The notes under the pieces: model-generated
What the model was told of the DNA's origin: nothing
Databases searched by the model: none
The model's input: the letters and a program-made list of their open reading frames with translations, nothing else
Assembly: GCA_021847795.1 (NCBI GenBank)
Contig: JAJZPZ010000010.1
Span: 1-47,643 of the forward strand
Length of the DNA stretch: 47,643 bases
Reading direction: 5' to 3'
Source: Nitrospirota bacterium
GTDB taxonomy: Bacteria > Nitrospirota > Thermodesulfovibrionia > Thermodesulfovibrionales > Dissulfurispiraceae
Translations under genes and position numbers: made by a program
In this document: positions 33,105 through 42,042 of the stretch, piece by piece
Layout of the letters: each line of letters begins with the position of its first letter
Numbering within the stretch: position 1 is the stretch's first letter

Positions 33105-34472
33105 TCACTTGTTAATGAGCCTTCCCTTCAGATCATAATCATAAGCATCCACGATCTCTACGTCAACCATATCGCCGGCCTTGAGGCCCGAAGCCCGGAA
33201 CCTTGCAAGGTCGGAATCATTGAATTCCTCTCCCCCTGCCCGGTCTATAATGACCACTCCGTCGATCTCCGGGGCATGGGAATAGAGACGCGCAATGACC
33301 AGGTTCCCGTCCGTCTCCTCCACAATCGCCTCGTATCTCCTGCCGATCAGTTCCTGGTTCTTCTGCAGGGATATGAGCGCCTGGCGCTTCATGATCTCAT
33401 CCAGTCTCCTGTCCTTGACCTTCTCCGGCACCTGGCCTTTCAGTTTTGCCGAGGGGGTGCCCTCCTCTTTCGAGAATTTGAAAACGCCGAGCCTGTCGAA
33501 TCTCATCTCCTCTACGAAATCGACAAGGCCGTTGAAGTCCTCTTCGTTCTCTGTCGGGAACCCGACGATAAAGGTGGTCCTGAGCGCAATCTGGGGGATA
33601 CTGCGCCTGATGTTCCTGAGCAGTTTGATATATTCCCTGCGGGCGCCCCTTCTACCCATCAGCCTGAGCATCCTGTCCTCCGAATGCTGGAGCGGGATGT
33701 CGAGGTACTTCTGTATCTTGTCTTCGGAAGCCATATATTCGATCAGCTCATCGCTGACTGCCGTGGGATAAAGGTATAAGAGCCTGATGCGGAAATCACC
33801 GCTGATGGAGGCCATGTCCCTGAGCAGGGAGACAAGATTGTAACCGCCGTATTCCTTGCCGTAGTTCGTAATGTCCTGCGCAACAAGGATCAGCTCACGG
33901 GTCCCCTTGCGCACAAAGTCCTCGGCCTCTTTCAATATTTTTTCGGAGGCTATGCTCCTGAAGCTTCCCCTGATCGAGGGGATTACGCAGAAGGTGCATT
34001 TCTTGTCGCATCCCTCGGCGATCTTGAGATAAGCATAGCTGTTTGCAGGGGGAACCGGAGATGCATGCACATTCTTTTTCTCCGGGTCAGGCCTTGCTCC
34101 CCCCATGTCTTCCCTGCAATACTGAATAATTGCAGCCTCCGCTCCCACTCCCCAGATGCCGTCTATCTCCGGGATCTCTTTCAAAAGTTCGTCTCTGTAC
34201 CGGGCGGCAAGGCATCCGAAGACCAGCAGCTTCTTTGAGATTTGAGATTTGGGGTTTGGAGTTTGCGTCTTTATCCTTGCGAGTTCGAGGATCTCCTCTA
34301 TCGATTCCTCTTTTGCATCTTTGATGAAGCCGCAGGTATTCACAAGGAGGATATCGGCATCGCCGGGATCCTCCACGCTGGTAAAACCTTCTGAGATAAA
34401 GGCCTCGTGCAGATGCCCGGAGTCTGCTGTATTTTTGGGGCAACCGAGGGTTGTTATATTTATCTTAATCAT
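33105..34472 (-). CDS. rimO: Ribosomal protein uS12 methylthiotransferase
   Basis: A 455-residue radical-SAM enzyme that adds a methylthio group to Asp of ribosomal protein S12. N-terminal cluster cysteines C11, C47 and C87, radical-SAM CxxxCxxC at C155, C159 and C162 (CDKKCTFC), and a C-terminal TRAM domain are visible. Residues about 69-80 (QTPNPKSQIS) are encoded by a TTTGAGA/TTTGGGG-type heptamer repeat (34234-34266), an in-frame insertion between C47 and C87. The start overlaps the DUF2062 gene by 8 bases. Confidence 0.95.
   Translation of the reverse strand: MIKINITTLGCPKNTADSGHLHEAFISEGFTSVEDPGDADILLVNTCGFIKDAKEESIEEILELARIKTQTPNPKSQISKKLLVFGCLAARYRDELLKEIPEIDGIWGVGAEAAIIQYCREDMGGARPDPEKKNVHASPVPPANSYAYLKIAEGCDKKCTFCVIPSIRGSFRSIASEKILKEAEDFVRKGTRELILVAQDITNYGKEYGGYNLVSLLRDMASISGDFRIRLLYLYPTAVSDELIEYMASEDKIQKYLDIPLQHSEDRMLRLMGRRGARREYIKLLRNIRRSIPQIALRTTFIVGFPTENEEDFNGLVDFVEEMRFDRLGVFKFSKEEGTPSAKLKGQVPEKVKDRRLDEIMKRQALISLQKNQELIGRRYEAIVEETDGNLVIARLYSHAPEIDGVVIIDRAGGEEFNDSDLARFRASGLKAGDMVDVEIVDAYDYDLKGRLINK
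34234..34266. repeat. TTTGGAG-type heptamer repeat inside rimO
   Basis: About four degenerate units (TTTGAGA, TTTGAGA, TTTGGGG, TTTGGAG, then TTTG) read in frame on the minus strand as Thr/Pro/Asn/Ser/Gln residues. The family also occurs at 9182-9248 and 41779-41925. Confidence 0.7.
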
Positions 34473-34896
34473 TTCTGTTCCTTACAACTGCGTGATAGAT
34501 TATTACATATCCGATGACGGCGGATAAAAGGCCGACCAGGGTGGTCCCGAAAACAAAAGGCCACAAGAAGGGTTTCAGATCCTTCAGGAATGAGGCGATG
34601 CTCAATTCAGCCCAGTTTATGGGAGGAACCATCCTGTTGAGACCTAACAGTTTCACGCCGATCCAGGTCGAAAAGGTGTAAATGGGAATTATCGTCCAGG
34701 GGTTGGTGATAAATACGCCTATCATGGTCACAAACTTATTCAGCCTGAAGAGCCATGCCACGGCAAGGCCCAGGGCCGTATGCAGCCCCAGGATCGGGGA
34801 CATCCCGATAAAGACGCCGATCGCGAAAGAGGTTGCCAGTCTTCGGGGAGAATCCTTTATGACAAGAACTTCCCTTAATTTCTCACGGAGAACCAA
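34465..34896 (-). CDS. DUF2062 membrane protein
   Basis: About 143 residues with three hydrophobic segments and the DUF2062 signature: SPRRLATSFAIGVFIGMSP, then LHTALGLAVAWLFRLNK and ITNPWTIIPIYTF. Function is unknown; members often sit near glycosyltransferase or envelope genes. The frame is open further upstream (to 35019), but that part is antisense-free translation of the thiL 3' end. I place the start at a TTG (34894-34896) that overlaps thiL by 14 bases after a GGGGGG site. An alternative start cannot be excluded. Confidence 0.8.
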   Translation of the reverse strand: MVLREKLREVLVIKDSPRRLATSFAIGVFIGMSPILGLHTALGLAVAWLFRLNKFVTMIGVFITNPWTIIPIYTFSTWIGVKLLGLNRMVPPINWAELSIASFLKDLKPFLWPFVFGTTLVGLLSAVIGYVIIYHAVVRNRND

Positions 34897-36055
34897 AATG
34901 CTGATACCCCCCGGACCTGAGGACAGACTCCCTGCCTGCCCTGTCCACAATAGTCCGGTCCTTTGCCGTAATTTCACCGATACAGGTAATTTTAAAAGAT
35001 AGTGACGGGTCTGAACCACCGGGGACAGTCCCTATTCTACGACTCCGCTTCGCTCCGTCCGTAAACAGGGACAGTCCCCTCTGTCCCTTATCCGTTAACT
35101 CATTACCCATTACGCTTGACGCATCACGGCCGTTAACGGTGAACAAAAGTTCGTAGTCCTCGCCTCCCGATGTTGCAAGGTCCAGGGGATCGAGCCCCAT
35201 AACCCCTGCGGCATGTCTCATCTCTTCAGAAACCGGCACGTTTTCCAGGAAGATCCTCGCGCCTGTATTGCTTGCGTCGCAAATCCGGCAGAGGTCCATG
35301 AACAAGCCGTCGCTCACATCTATCATCGATGTTGCATACGGGGCAATCCCGCCCGAATCTCTCGCCACCGGCACGAGATGTCTCCTGATCAAAGGTTCCG
35401 CGATCCGCCAATCCAGAGTAACCAGCGATGAGCCGACAGTCAATGACAAACTCTCTTGCTCTCCTCTTTCTTTGCCTTTACTCATCACGGCGGCTCTCGA
35501 TTCCGGCGTGAGCCGCTTCAATATTTCAAGGCCGCACGCCGAATCGCCGACAGTTGAGGTAACATAGATTTTATCTCCGGCCGCGGCCCCGCTCCTTGCA
35601 ACAACCCTGCCGCCGCTTCCTACCACCGTAGCAGAAAGGACCATGTCGTGCACCGCAGAAGACAGGTCTCCCCCAAGCAGGCTGACCTTATAGAGGTCCG
35701 CTGCAGAGGAAATGCCCTCGTAGAGGTCCCAGAAAAAACCTTCATCTGTATCGTCCTTTACAGCGATATTGAGGAACAGGTATTCGGGGCGGCCCCCCAT
35801 GGCCATGATATCGCTCACATTGACCGAGACCAGCTTGAAACCGAGCTGAACGGGAGATGTAAAGCCCAGATCAAAATGTACCCCTTCGTTCATCATGTCC
35901 GTGGTGATAAGGACCCGCTCTTTCCGGGGTGCGACAACAGCAGCATCATCACCGATACCGATTATAATGCCGCTGTTTCCAGTCTCTGAGGCAGAGCTAA
36001 ACCTTGCTCTTATTTCTTCGAGGAGCTTCAGCTCTCCTATTTTGCGCAGTTGCAT
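34883..36055 (-). CDS. thiL: Thiamine-monophosphate kinase with a repeat-derived insertion
   Basis: A 390-residue enzyme that phosphorylates thiamine monophosphate to the diphosphate. It has the N-terminal [25 protein letters not shown] and metal-binding Asp blocks, GGDLSSA, and [12 protein letters not shown] (about 295-306). Typical ThiL is 310-340 residues; residues about 309-346 are an insertion encoded by a GGGGACAGTCCC palindrome element plus GATGCGTC-like units (35020-35135). The last 40 residues are also irregular. Its first 59 bases overlap the lon 3' end. Confidence 0.9.
   Translation of the reverse strand: MQLRKIGELKLLEEIRARFSSASETGNSGIIIGIGDDAAVVAPRKERVLITTDMMNEGVHFDLGFTSPVQLGFKLVSVNVSDIMAMGGRPEYLFLNIAVKDDTDEGFFWDLYEGISSAADLYKVSLLGGDLSSAVHDMVLSATVVGSGGRVVARSGAAAGDKIYVTSTVGDSACGLEILKRLTPESRAAVMSKGKERGEQESLSLTVGSSLVTLDWRIAEPLIRRHLVPVARDSGGIAPYATSMIDVSDGLFMDLCRICDASNTGARIFLENVPVSEEMRHAAGVMGLDPLDLATSGGEDYELLFTVNGRDASSVMGNELTDKGQRGLSLFTDGAKRSRRIGTVPGGSDPSLSFKITCIGEITAKDRTIVDRAGRESVLRSGGYQHFGSP
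35020..35135. repeat. REP-like GGGACAGTCCC element inside thiL
   Basis: Two near-palindromes, GGGGACAGTCCC (35021-35032) and AGGGACAGTCCCC (about 35067-35079), flank TATTCTACGACTCCGCTTCG. They are followed by CTCATTACCCATTACGCTTG and ACGCATCACGG, units of the GATGCGT heptamer family. All of it is read in frame as ThiL residues about 309-346. Confidence 0.75.
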
Positions 36056-38528
36056 TTTTACCCTTTACGCCTTTTCTGTTGCTGCCGTTCTTCGCTGCCC
36101 CGGGGGCTGTCCTTCCCATATTGCCCTTTGCCTTGACTGCGCGGGGCTGCTCTTTGGCAACCAGGGCATTTTTCAGAACATCGTCCATGGTCTCCACCGG
36201 GATGAAGTTCATTCCCTCTTTGACATATTTCGGGAGATCATCCATGTCCTTTTTGTTCCTGTGCGGTATGATGACCGTCCTTATCCCCATCCTCTTTGCG
36301 GCAAGGGTCTTTTCCTTAAGCCCGCCTATGGGTAGCACCCTGCCCCGGAGGGTGACTTCTCCGGTCATGGCAACATCCTTTCTCACCGGCTTTCCGGTAA
36401 GGGCTGATGCGATGGAGGTTGCCATGGTTATTCCTGCCGATGGGCCGTCTTTCGGGATCGCTCCCGCCGGGACATGGATATGCAGGTCCACCTGCGAAAA
36501 GGTTTCATCGCTGATGTCGAGGGTCGCTGCCCTTGACCTCACATAGCTCAGCGCTGCCTGGGCCGACTCCTTCATCACATCTCCAAGCTGTCCGGTAAGA
36601 GTGAGACTTCCCTTTCCCTTCATGACCGTTGCTTCTATATAGATAACGTCGCCTCCGGCTTCGGTCCATGCGAGCCCTGTAGCGACACCGACCTCGTTCT
36701 TCTTCATTTCCTCTTCGGGAAGGAATTTCGGAATGCCGATAAACTTGTGAATGGTGCCTGCAGTAACATTGAACTTCTTTGTTCCGCCTTCAGCAACCTT
36801 CTTTGCGACTTTCCTGCACAGGTTGGCTATCTCGCGTTCGAGGTTCCTGACCCCTGCCTCTCTCGTATAATGGGATATTATCCGGGCCACGGCGGAGTCG
36901 CTTATATCCAGCATTTTCGTAGTTATACCGTGCTCCTCAAGCTGCTTAGGGACAAGGTATTTCCTCGCTATCTGGAGCTTTTCCTCTTCCGTGTAGCCCG
37001 AAAGATACAATATCTCCATCCTGTCCCTCAGGGGCCCGGGTATGGGATCAGCGAGATTCCCCGTGGTAATAAACATCACGTTGGACAGGTCAAAAGGCAC
37101 TGCAAGATAGTGGTCCGCAAAAGAATTGTTCTGTTCGGGATCAAGGACCTCGAGCAGAGCCGAGGACGGGTCTCCCCTGAAATCCATGCCGATCTTATCT
37201 ATCTCGTCAAGCATGAACACAGGGTTGTTGGTGCCTGCCTGCTTTATGCCCTGGATGATTCTCCCGGGAAGGGCGCCCACATATGTTCTCCTGTGTCCCC
37301 TTATCTCCGCCTCGTCACGCACGCCGCCCAGGGACATTCTTACAAATTCCCTTCCGAGCGCACGGGCTATGGACCTGCCGAGCGATGTCTTGCCCACGCC
37401 CGGAGGGCCGATGAAGCACAAAATAGGTCCTTTCGCCTTTTCCTTCAGCTTTCTCACGCTGAGGTATTCGACAATCCTTTCCTTTACCTTTTCGAGATCA
37501 TAATGGTCCTCGTTCAGCACATCCTCAGCCTTCCTGATATCAAGCCGGTCCCTGGTGCTTTTGGACCAAGGGACCTCGGTGAGCCATTCAAGGTAGGTCC
37601 TTATCGTACCTGCTTCCGCGCTGTCGGGATGCATCTTCTCAAGGCGCTTCAGCTGCTTCTCGGCCTCCTTAAGCACCTTCTCCGGCATTTTTGCTTCCTC
37701 TATTTTCTTTTTGAACTCCCTGGCTTCCTCTGCACGCTCATCAATGTCACCCAGCTCCCTCTGTATCGCTTTGAGTTGCTCTCTCAGGAAATATTCACGC
37801 TGGGTCTTGTCGATCTCTCCCCTTGCCTCGGTCTGAATCTTCTGCTGTATCGTAAGCAGCTGGACTTCCCTGGTCAGTATCTCGCCGATCCTCTTCAGGC
37901 GCTTGATGGGGTCGGACATCTCAAGAATTTCCTGGGCCTGTTCCGTTTTCAGGCCGAGGTTTGCCGTAATGAGGTCCGCAAGCCTTCCGGGGTCATCGAT
38001 ATTTTCGATGACAACCATCACATCAGGCAGGATCGTCTTCCCGAGCGACACGGCTTTATCGATCTGCTCCTTTACATTCCTGATGAGGGCCTCGTTCTCA
38101 AGGGTCGCTTCAGCAGGTTTTTCCTCGGTTACCTTTTCTATCCCGGCCACGAAGAAAGGCTCCTGCTGGGAGAAATCCGCAACCTTTGCCTTGCTCAGTC
38201 CCTGCACAAGGATTTTGACCCTCCCGTCCGGGAGCTTCAGCATCCTCATGATCATGCAGACCGTACCCATCCGGTACAGGTCGTCCGTCGTGGGGGTCTC
38301 GACATTCAGGTCCTTCTGCGCAAGCAGCAGGACCATCCTGTTCGTGTTCAGCGCGTGGTCTATTGCCTTTATCGATATGTCCCTGCCCACGAACAGGGGA
38401 AGAATCATATAAGGGAAGATGACAATGTCCCTCACCGGCAATACAGGAAGGGCGCCCGGGATCTCTATATCCTTATTCTCATCTTTCGTGTTCTCGTCTT
38501 TGGTTGCTTCCTTGTTTGCTTCGCTCAT
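35997..38528 (-). CDS. lon: ATP-dependent Lon protease
   Basis: An 843-residue AAA+ protease that degrades damaged and regulatory proteins. The N-terminal LAN domain ([15 protein letters not shown]), Walker [12 protein letters not shown], and protease domain with catalytic Ser in PKDGPSAGI and the later Lys are intact. The ATG at 38526-38528 was chosen for its GGAGGAATTGAA site; the open frame continues 21 codons upstream without conservation. The last ~45 residues are Lys/Arg/Ala-rich and low in complexity, beyond the usual Lon end, and overlap thiL by 59 bases. A small Hsp20 gene precedes it. Confidence 0.95.
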   Translation of the reverse strand: MSEANKEATKDENTKDENKDIEIPGALPVLPVRDIVIFPYMILPLFVGRDISIKAIDHALNTNRMVLLLAQKDLNVETPTTDDLYRMGTVCMIMRMLKLPDGRVKILVQGLSKAKVADFSQQEPFFVAGIEKVTEEKPAEATLENEALIRNVKEQIDKAVSLGKTILPDVMVVIENIDDPGRLADLITANLGLKTEQAQEILEMSDPIKRLKRIGEILTREVQLLTIQQKIQTEARGEIDKTQREYFLREQLKAIQRELGDIDERAEEAREFKKKIEEAKMPEKVLKEAEKQLKRLEKMHPDSAEAGTIRTYLEWLTEVPWSKSTRDRLDIRKAEDVLNEDHYDLEKVKERIVEYLSVRKLKEKAKGPILCFIGPPGVGKTSLGRSIARALGREFVRMSLGGVRDEAEIRGHRRTYVGALPGRIIQGIKQAGTNNPVFMLDEIDKIGMDFRGDPSSALLEVLDPEQNNSFADHYLAVPFDLSNVMFITTGNLADPIPGPLRDRMEILYLSGYTEEEKLQIARKYLVPKQLEEHGITTKMLDISDSAVARIISHYTREAGVRNLEREIANLCRKVAKKVAEGGTKKFNVTAGTIHKFIGIPKFLPEEEMKKNEVGVATGLAWTEAGGDVIYIEATVMKGKGSLTLTGQLGDVMKESAQAALSYVRSRAATLDISDETFSQVDLHIHVPAGAIPKDGPSAGITMATSIASALTGKPVRKDVAMTGEVTLRGRVLPIGGLKEKTLAAKRMGIRTVIIPHRNKKDMDDLPKYVKEGMNFIPVETMDDVLKNALVAKEQPRAVKAKGNMGRTAPGAAKNGSNRKGVKGKNATAQNRRAEAPRRNKSKV

Positions 38529-38632
38529 TTCAATTCCTCCATATTCCCGCAGCAGCACGGGAAAAAGCCCCGCAAGCCGCGATGCCGACATACCGGAAAA
38601 TATATATTCTCAATAGTTCGATGTTCCACTCC

Positions 38633-39004
38633 CTATTTTCTCTCCACTTTGATCTTTATTATTTTGCCCTTCAGTTTCGGGAACTTTACCGTCATAACCC
38701 CGTTCTCGTACGATGCCTCTCCCGCCGGGATGTTCACGGGCACGGGGATCTTCAGCATACGCCTGAACCCCTTGGTGTCCCTTTCCATGCACAGGTACTT
38801 CAGCTTCGTTTCGCAGCTTGCTTCCGCCCTCATGCCTTCGATTATCAGCAGGTCCTCATAGACCTTTACCGAAACATTTTCAGGGTCGATGCCCGGCAGG
38901 TCAGCCTCGAATACGAGACTTTCGTCCGTCTCATAAAGGTCTATTAACGGCCAGGAGCATGGCTCAACCTGGTAAAAAAACAAACCTTTTAAAACACTTT
39001 TCAT
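38633..39004 (-). CDS. Hsp20/alpha-crystallin family protein (second copy)
   Basis: A 123-residue small heat-shock protein. The domain begins LIDLYETDESLVFEADLPG and ends ENGVMTVKFPKLKG. Cysteines in CSWP, SCET and YLCME are unusual for this family. It is clearly different from the Hsp20 at 6126-6545. It overlaps the galU stop by 4 bases and lies about 100 bases before lon, so holdase and protease are adjacent, a sensible protein-quality grouping. Confidence 0.88.
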   Translation of the reverse strand: MKSVLKGLFFYQVEPCSWPLIDLYETDESLVFEADLPGIDPENVSVKVYEDLLIIEGMRAEASCETKLKYLCMERDTKGFRRMLKIPVPVNIPAGEASYENGVMTVKFPKLKGKIIKIKVERK

Positions 39005-39873
39005 GTCAATGTTTTAATCTTTTCAAGAAGATAATTTTTAAAATCTACGGACAACTCCCTGTTTTTCAGCGCAAGGTCCACCGTGGCCTTCAGGTACCCC
39101 AGTTTGTCCCCTGCATCGTACCTTTTCCCTTTGGCAAGATAACCGTAAATCACCCTCCTGTTCAATAAATCCTTCAACGCATCCGTAAGCTGAATTTCCC
39201 CCCCTGCCCCGGGCTTCTGTTTGCCCAGGATGTCGAAGATATCGGGCGTAAGGATATATCTTCCTATTATAGCTAAATTAGAGGGAGAATCTTCAGGCTT
39301 CGGTTTTTCGACAAGGCTTTTTATCCGGTAAACATCACCGTCCTGAACGCCGTCAATAACGCCATAGCGGGACACCTCCGCCCTGGGGACCTCCTCCAGG
39401 GCTATTACCGGGCATTTCAGTTCATCGTAAACCTTGATCATCTCCTGCAGCAGGAAGTAATCGGGATCTATCACGTCATCACTGAGGAGCACGGCAAAAG
39501 GCTCCTCCTGCACAAAGGGCTGGGCGCAAAGGATCGCATGGCCGAGGCCCAGGGCAACCCGCTGGCGGATATAGGCAAAGTTGATATGGCTCAGTTTGTT
39601 GATCTCCTCAAGAAGCTTTTTTTTGCCTGTTGTGCGGAGTTTTTCCTCCAGTTCATACGCGGAGTCGAAGTGGTCTTCAATGGCCCTCTTGTGCTTTCCC
39701 GTAATAATGACAAACTCTTCTATCCCACAGGAGATCGCTTCTTCAACAGCGTACTGTATCAGCGGCTTATCCACTATCGGCATCATCTCTTTGGGAGAAG
39801 CTTTCGTTGCCGGAAGAAACCGGGTGCCGAGACCAGCTGCCGGGAATATTGCCTTCTTGATGTGCCTCCTCAT
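39001..39873 (-). CDS. galU: UTP-glucose-1-phosphate uridylyltransferase
   Basis: A 290-residue enzyme making UDP-glucose for envelope polysaccharides. AAGLGTRFLPATKASPKEM (about 12-30) is the nucleotide-binding signature, VDKPLIQYAVEEA follows, and LLSDDVIDPD carries the metal Asp; the VEKPKPEDSPSNLAIIGRY block confirms GalU over other pyrophosphorylases. Length is typical. It overlaps the second hsp20 by 4 bases and may start the galU-hsp20-lon transcript. A repeat-filled spacer (39892-40000) lies upstream. Confidence 0.95.
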   Translation of the reverse strand: MRRHIKKAIFPAAGLGTRFLPATKASPKEMMPIVDKPLIQYAVEEAISCGIEEFVIITGKHKRAIEDHFDSAYELEEKLRTTGKKKLLEEINKLSHINFAYIRQRVALGLGHAILCAQPFVQEEPFAVLLSDDVIDPDYFLLQEMIKVYDELKCPVIALEEVPRAEVSRYGVIDGVQDGDVYRIKSLVEKPKPEDSPSNLAIIGRYILTPDIFDILGKQKPGAGGEIQLTDALKDLLNRRVIYGYLAKGKRYDAGDKLGYLKATVDLALKNRELSVDFKNYLLEKIKTLT

Positions 39874-39891
39874 TGTCGTGTCACCTCATTT

Positions 39892-40000
39892 TCAAGTGAG
39901 AAGTAAGAAGTTGGAAGTGAGCGGTCAGGGAATAATTTTTAATCATTACTTCCCATCCCTCACTTTTCACTTCCTGCTTGTCTTCGCTTCTAACTTCTCT
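39892..40000. repeat. GAAGTGA-type heptamer repeat in inverted arms
   Basis: The left arm is AAGTGAGAAGTAAGAAGTTG and GAAGTGA (39893-39920). The right arm contains ACTTCCCATCCCTCACTTTT and CACTTCCTGC...CTTCTAACTTCTC (39947-40000) in inverse orientation, with an A/T-rich centre. This is a fourth heptamer family in the window. It lies between tRNA-Leu and galU. Confidence 0.65.
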
Positions 40001-40013
40001 GTTTGATTGTTGT

Positions 40014-40101
40014 TGGTGCCGGAGACGAGACTCGAACTCGTACAGAACGAGGTTCCGAGGGATTTTAAGTCCCTTGCGTCTGCCAATTCCGCCACTCCGG
40101 C
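40014..40101 (-). tRNA. tRNA-Leu (anticodon UAA)
   Basis: An 88-base type II tRNA with CCA encoded. The acceptor stem GCCGGAG/CTCCGGC is perfect, with discriminator A. The anticodon stem-loop GGGA-CTTAAAA-TCCC gives UAA. The extra arm (CTCGGAACCTCG region) is long, as required for Leu, and the T-arm has GTTCGAGTC. Confidence 0.95.
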
Positions 40102-40279
40102 GTGTCTTATTGTGCCTTGTGTGCCTGAAAAGAAAAAAATACGGTTCATTAATAAGATACTAAAAAACAAACGAAAGTGCAACTTTATACCCGGGACACC
40201 CGGCAATCTTCATATTATACATAATTTTACTGTAATGCTATAATCGAACAGAGACACACCAGGGCGAGTGTTTGTGTGG

Positions 40280-40314
40280 TGTCATTGCGAAGGGCCCTAT
40301 CCTGAAGCAATCAC
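40280..40314. repeat. TCATTGCGAA-type half element
   Basis: TGTCATTGCGAAGGGCCCTA...CCTGAAGCAATCACGTC is close to the reverse complement of 17659-17692. It lies in the 272-base space between tRNA-Leu and tldD, which has no other gene. Confidence 0.6.
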
Positions 40315-40374
40315 GTCTTTCCGGTTCCAATGCCCTTGCCCTGAAACTACGCGGAAATTCATGGAGGAACAGGG

Positions 40375-41778
40375 ATGATAGATGAGGAAACATTAATAAA
40401 GGTCATTAAAAAAGCCCTCTCGAACGGCGGGGAGTACGCGGATATATTCATCGAGCATAGGATATCCACCGCCGTTCAGATGGAGGATGACAAGATAGAG
40501 AAAGTAATTGCAGGGTCCGGTTCCGGCGTCGGGATACGGCTGATTTTCGGCGGCAGGACAGCATACGCGTACAGCAATGATTTCTCGGAAGGCGGTCTTT
40601 TGGATATGGCCCGCACCATCAGCAAGGCGGCTTCGGAAAAGAACCAGGCAGGGCATAAAAAAGAAATCGTCCTTAATATGAAAAAGAGCGCTCCGGGAGC
40701 AACGTTCCTCATCAGAAAACCTTCTGCAACCGTTCCCATGTCCGCAAAGATAAGCCTTGTGCGGAAGGGGAATGAGGTTGCAAGGGCCTTTGACGGCAGG
40801 ATCACGCAGGTGAGTGTTGCATACAGCGACTCCGTGCAGAAGATAAAGACCTTTGCCTCCGACGGCTATACGGCTGAGGACGAAAGGATGTACACCACCG
40901 GCATGGTCAGGGTGATAGCCTCCGGCAACGGCGCTATCCAGACAGGCTACGAGGCTGCCGGGGGACTGATAGGCTTTGAACTGTTCGATGACAACCCCAT
41001 AAGCGGGATAGCAACAAAAGCCGCAACCAGGGCCATCATGATGCTCAGGGCAAAAAGAGCGCCGGGAGGCAGGATGCCGGTCATCATCTCGTCGGAAGCC
41101 GGCGGCACGATGATCCATGAGGCCATCGGGCACGGGCTCGAAGCCGACCTGGCGCAAAACGGGCTTTCCGTCTACTCCAGGAAGACCGGCGACCAGGTCG
41201 CGTCCTCCATAATCACCGTATTGGATGATGCAACCATCCCCAACAAACGGGGGTCCTTCGGCTTTGATGATGAAGGCACTCCGTCAAAGAAAAACGTCCT
41301 GGTAAAGGACGGGATCCTCGTAGGATACATGTACGATAAATTTACCGCAATGGCGGACAGGACAGCATCAACCGGGAACGGCAGGAGAGAGTCCTACGAG
41401 CATAAGCCTATCCCCCGCATGACAAACACGATCATAGCCCCCGGCACAATGCGTCCCGACGAGGTCATAAAGTCTGTTTCCGGAGGTCTCCTGGTGAAGA
41501 AAATGGGCGGCGGACAGGTAAATACCGTTACAGGTGATTTTGTTTTCGAGGTCCAGGAAGGTTATATTATAGAAAGCGGAAGCATCGGGGAACTTGTAAG
41601 AGGAGCTACCCTAATCGGGAACGGTCCCGAGGTCCTGAGATCGATAGACATGGTAGCGTCCGACCTCGGCTTTTCGATCGGCACCTGCGGGAAAGACGGG
41701 CAAGGGGTGCCTGTTTCCGATGCCATGCCGACACTTAGGATACCGGAAATGGTTGTCGGAGGAGAAGTAGCACCCTGA
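40375..41778 (+). CDS. tldD: TldD-type metalloprotease
   Basis: A 467-residue member of the TldD/PmbA family. Family partners in Enterobacteria process microcin B17 and degrade unfolded peptides. The zinc HExxxH motif HEAIGH (near residue 245) marks it as TldD rather than PmbA, which lacks it. GTPSKKNVLVKDGILVGYM and GEVLRSIDMVASD-like C-terminal blocks fit. A pmbA partner is not in the window. AGGAACAGGG before the ATG is a fair ribosome site. Confidence 0.92.
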   Translation: MIDEETLIKVIKKALSNGGEYADIFIEHRISTAVQMEDDKIEKVIAGSGSGVGIRLIFGGRTAYAYSNDFSEGGLLDMARTISKAASEKNQAGHKKEIVLNMKKSAPGATFLIRKPSATVPMSAKISLVRKGNEVARAFDGRITQVSVAYSDSVQKIKTFASDGYTAEDERMYTTGMVRVIASGNGAIQTGYEAAGGLIGFELFDDNPISGIATKAATRAIMMLRAKRAPGGRMPVIISSEAGGTMIHEAIGHGLEADLAQNGLSVYSRKTGDQVASSIITVLDDATIPNKRGSFGFDDEGTPSKKNVLVKDGILVGYMYDKFTAMADRTASTGNGRRESYEHKPIPRMTNTIIAPGTMRPDEVIKSVSGGLLVKKMGGGQVNTVTGDFVFEVQEGYIIESGSIGELVRGATLIGNGPEVLRSIDMVASDLGFSIGTCGKDGQGVPVSDAMPTLRIPEMVVGGEVAP

Positions 41779-41925
41779 CGGGAAATCCTAAATCCGAAGC
41801 ACGAAACCCTAAACAATGTCGAAATCCCAATTCCAAAACTGTTTTGAATTTCGGTCATTTGAATTTTGAATTTGTTTAGGATTTAGAATTTAGAGCTTAG
41901 GATTTGGTAATTAGAATTTACAGGT
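41779..41925. repeat. TTTAGGA/TTTGAAT-type heptamer repeats
   Basis: The left part has AATCCTAAATCCGAAGCACG, AAACCCTAAAC, AATCCCAATTCC. The right part has inverted units TTTGAATTTTGAATTTGTTT, AGGATTTAGAATTTAGAGC, GGATTTGG. This is the same style as 9182-9248. It fills most of the tldD-lpxC gap. Confidence 0.7.
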
Positions 41926-42012
41926 GATGTGCGTGTGGCAAATAATACACAGCATCGAAATTAATCAACACTTCAGCTTTTTACCGGCATTGTTTTCCAT
42001 GATTTTTTCTCA

Positions 42013-42028
42013 TGGCACACAATTTGCT
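42013..42028 (+). promoter_or_regulatory. Sigma-54 promoter match immediately upstream of lpxC
   Basis: TGGCACACAATTTGCT matches TGGCAC-N5-TTGCW completely, with correct spacing. The expected transcript start, about 12 bases after the -12 GC, is near 42039, only about 4 bases before the lpxC ATG. No Shine-Dalgarno sequence is visible before that ATG, consistent with a nearly leaderless message. Confidence 0.55.
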
Positions 42029-42042
42029 TTCTTTTATACCTG

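Noticed and set aside
36747-38861. Very long plus-strand open frame (704 codons) opposite lon
   Set aside because: It is the antisense shadow of lon and hsp20, with compositionally odd His/Leu/Arg-rich translation and no domains.
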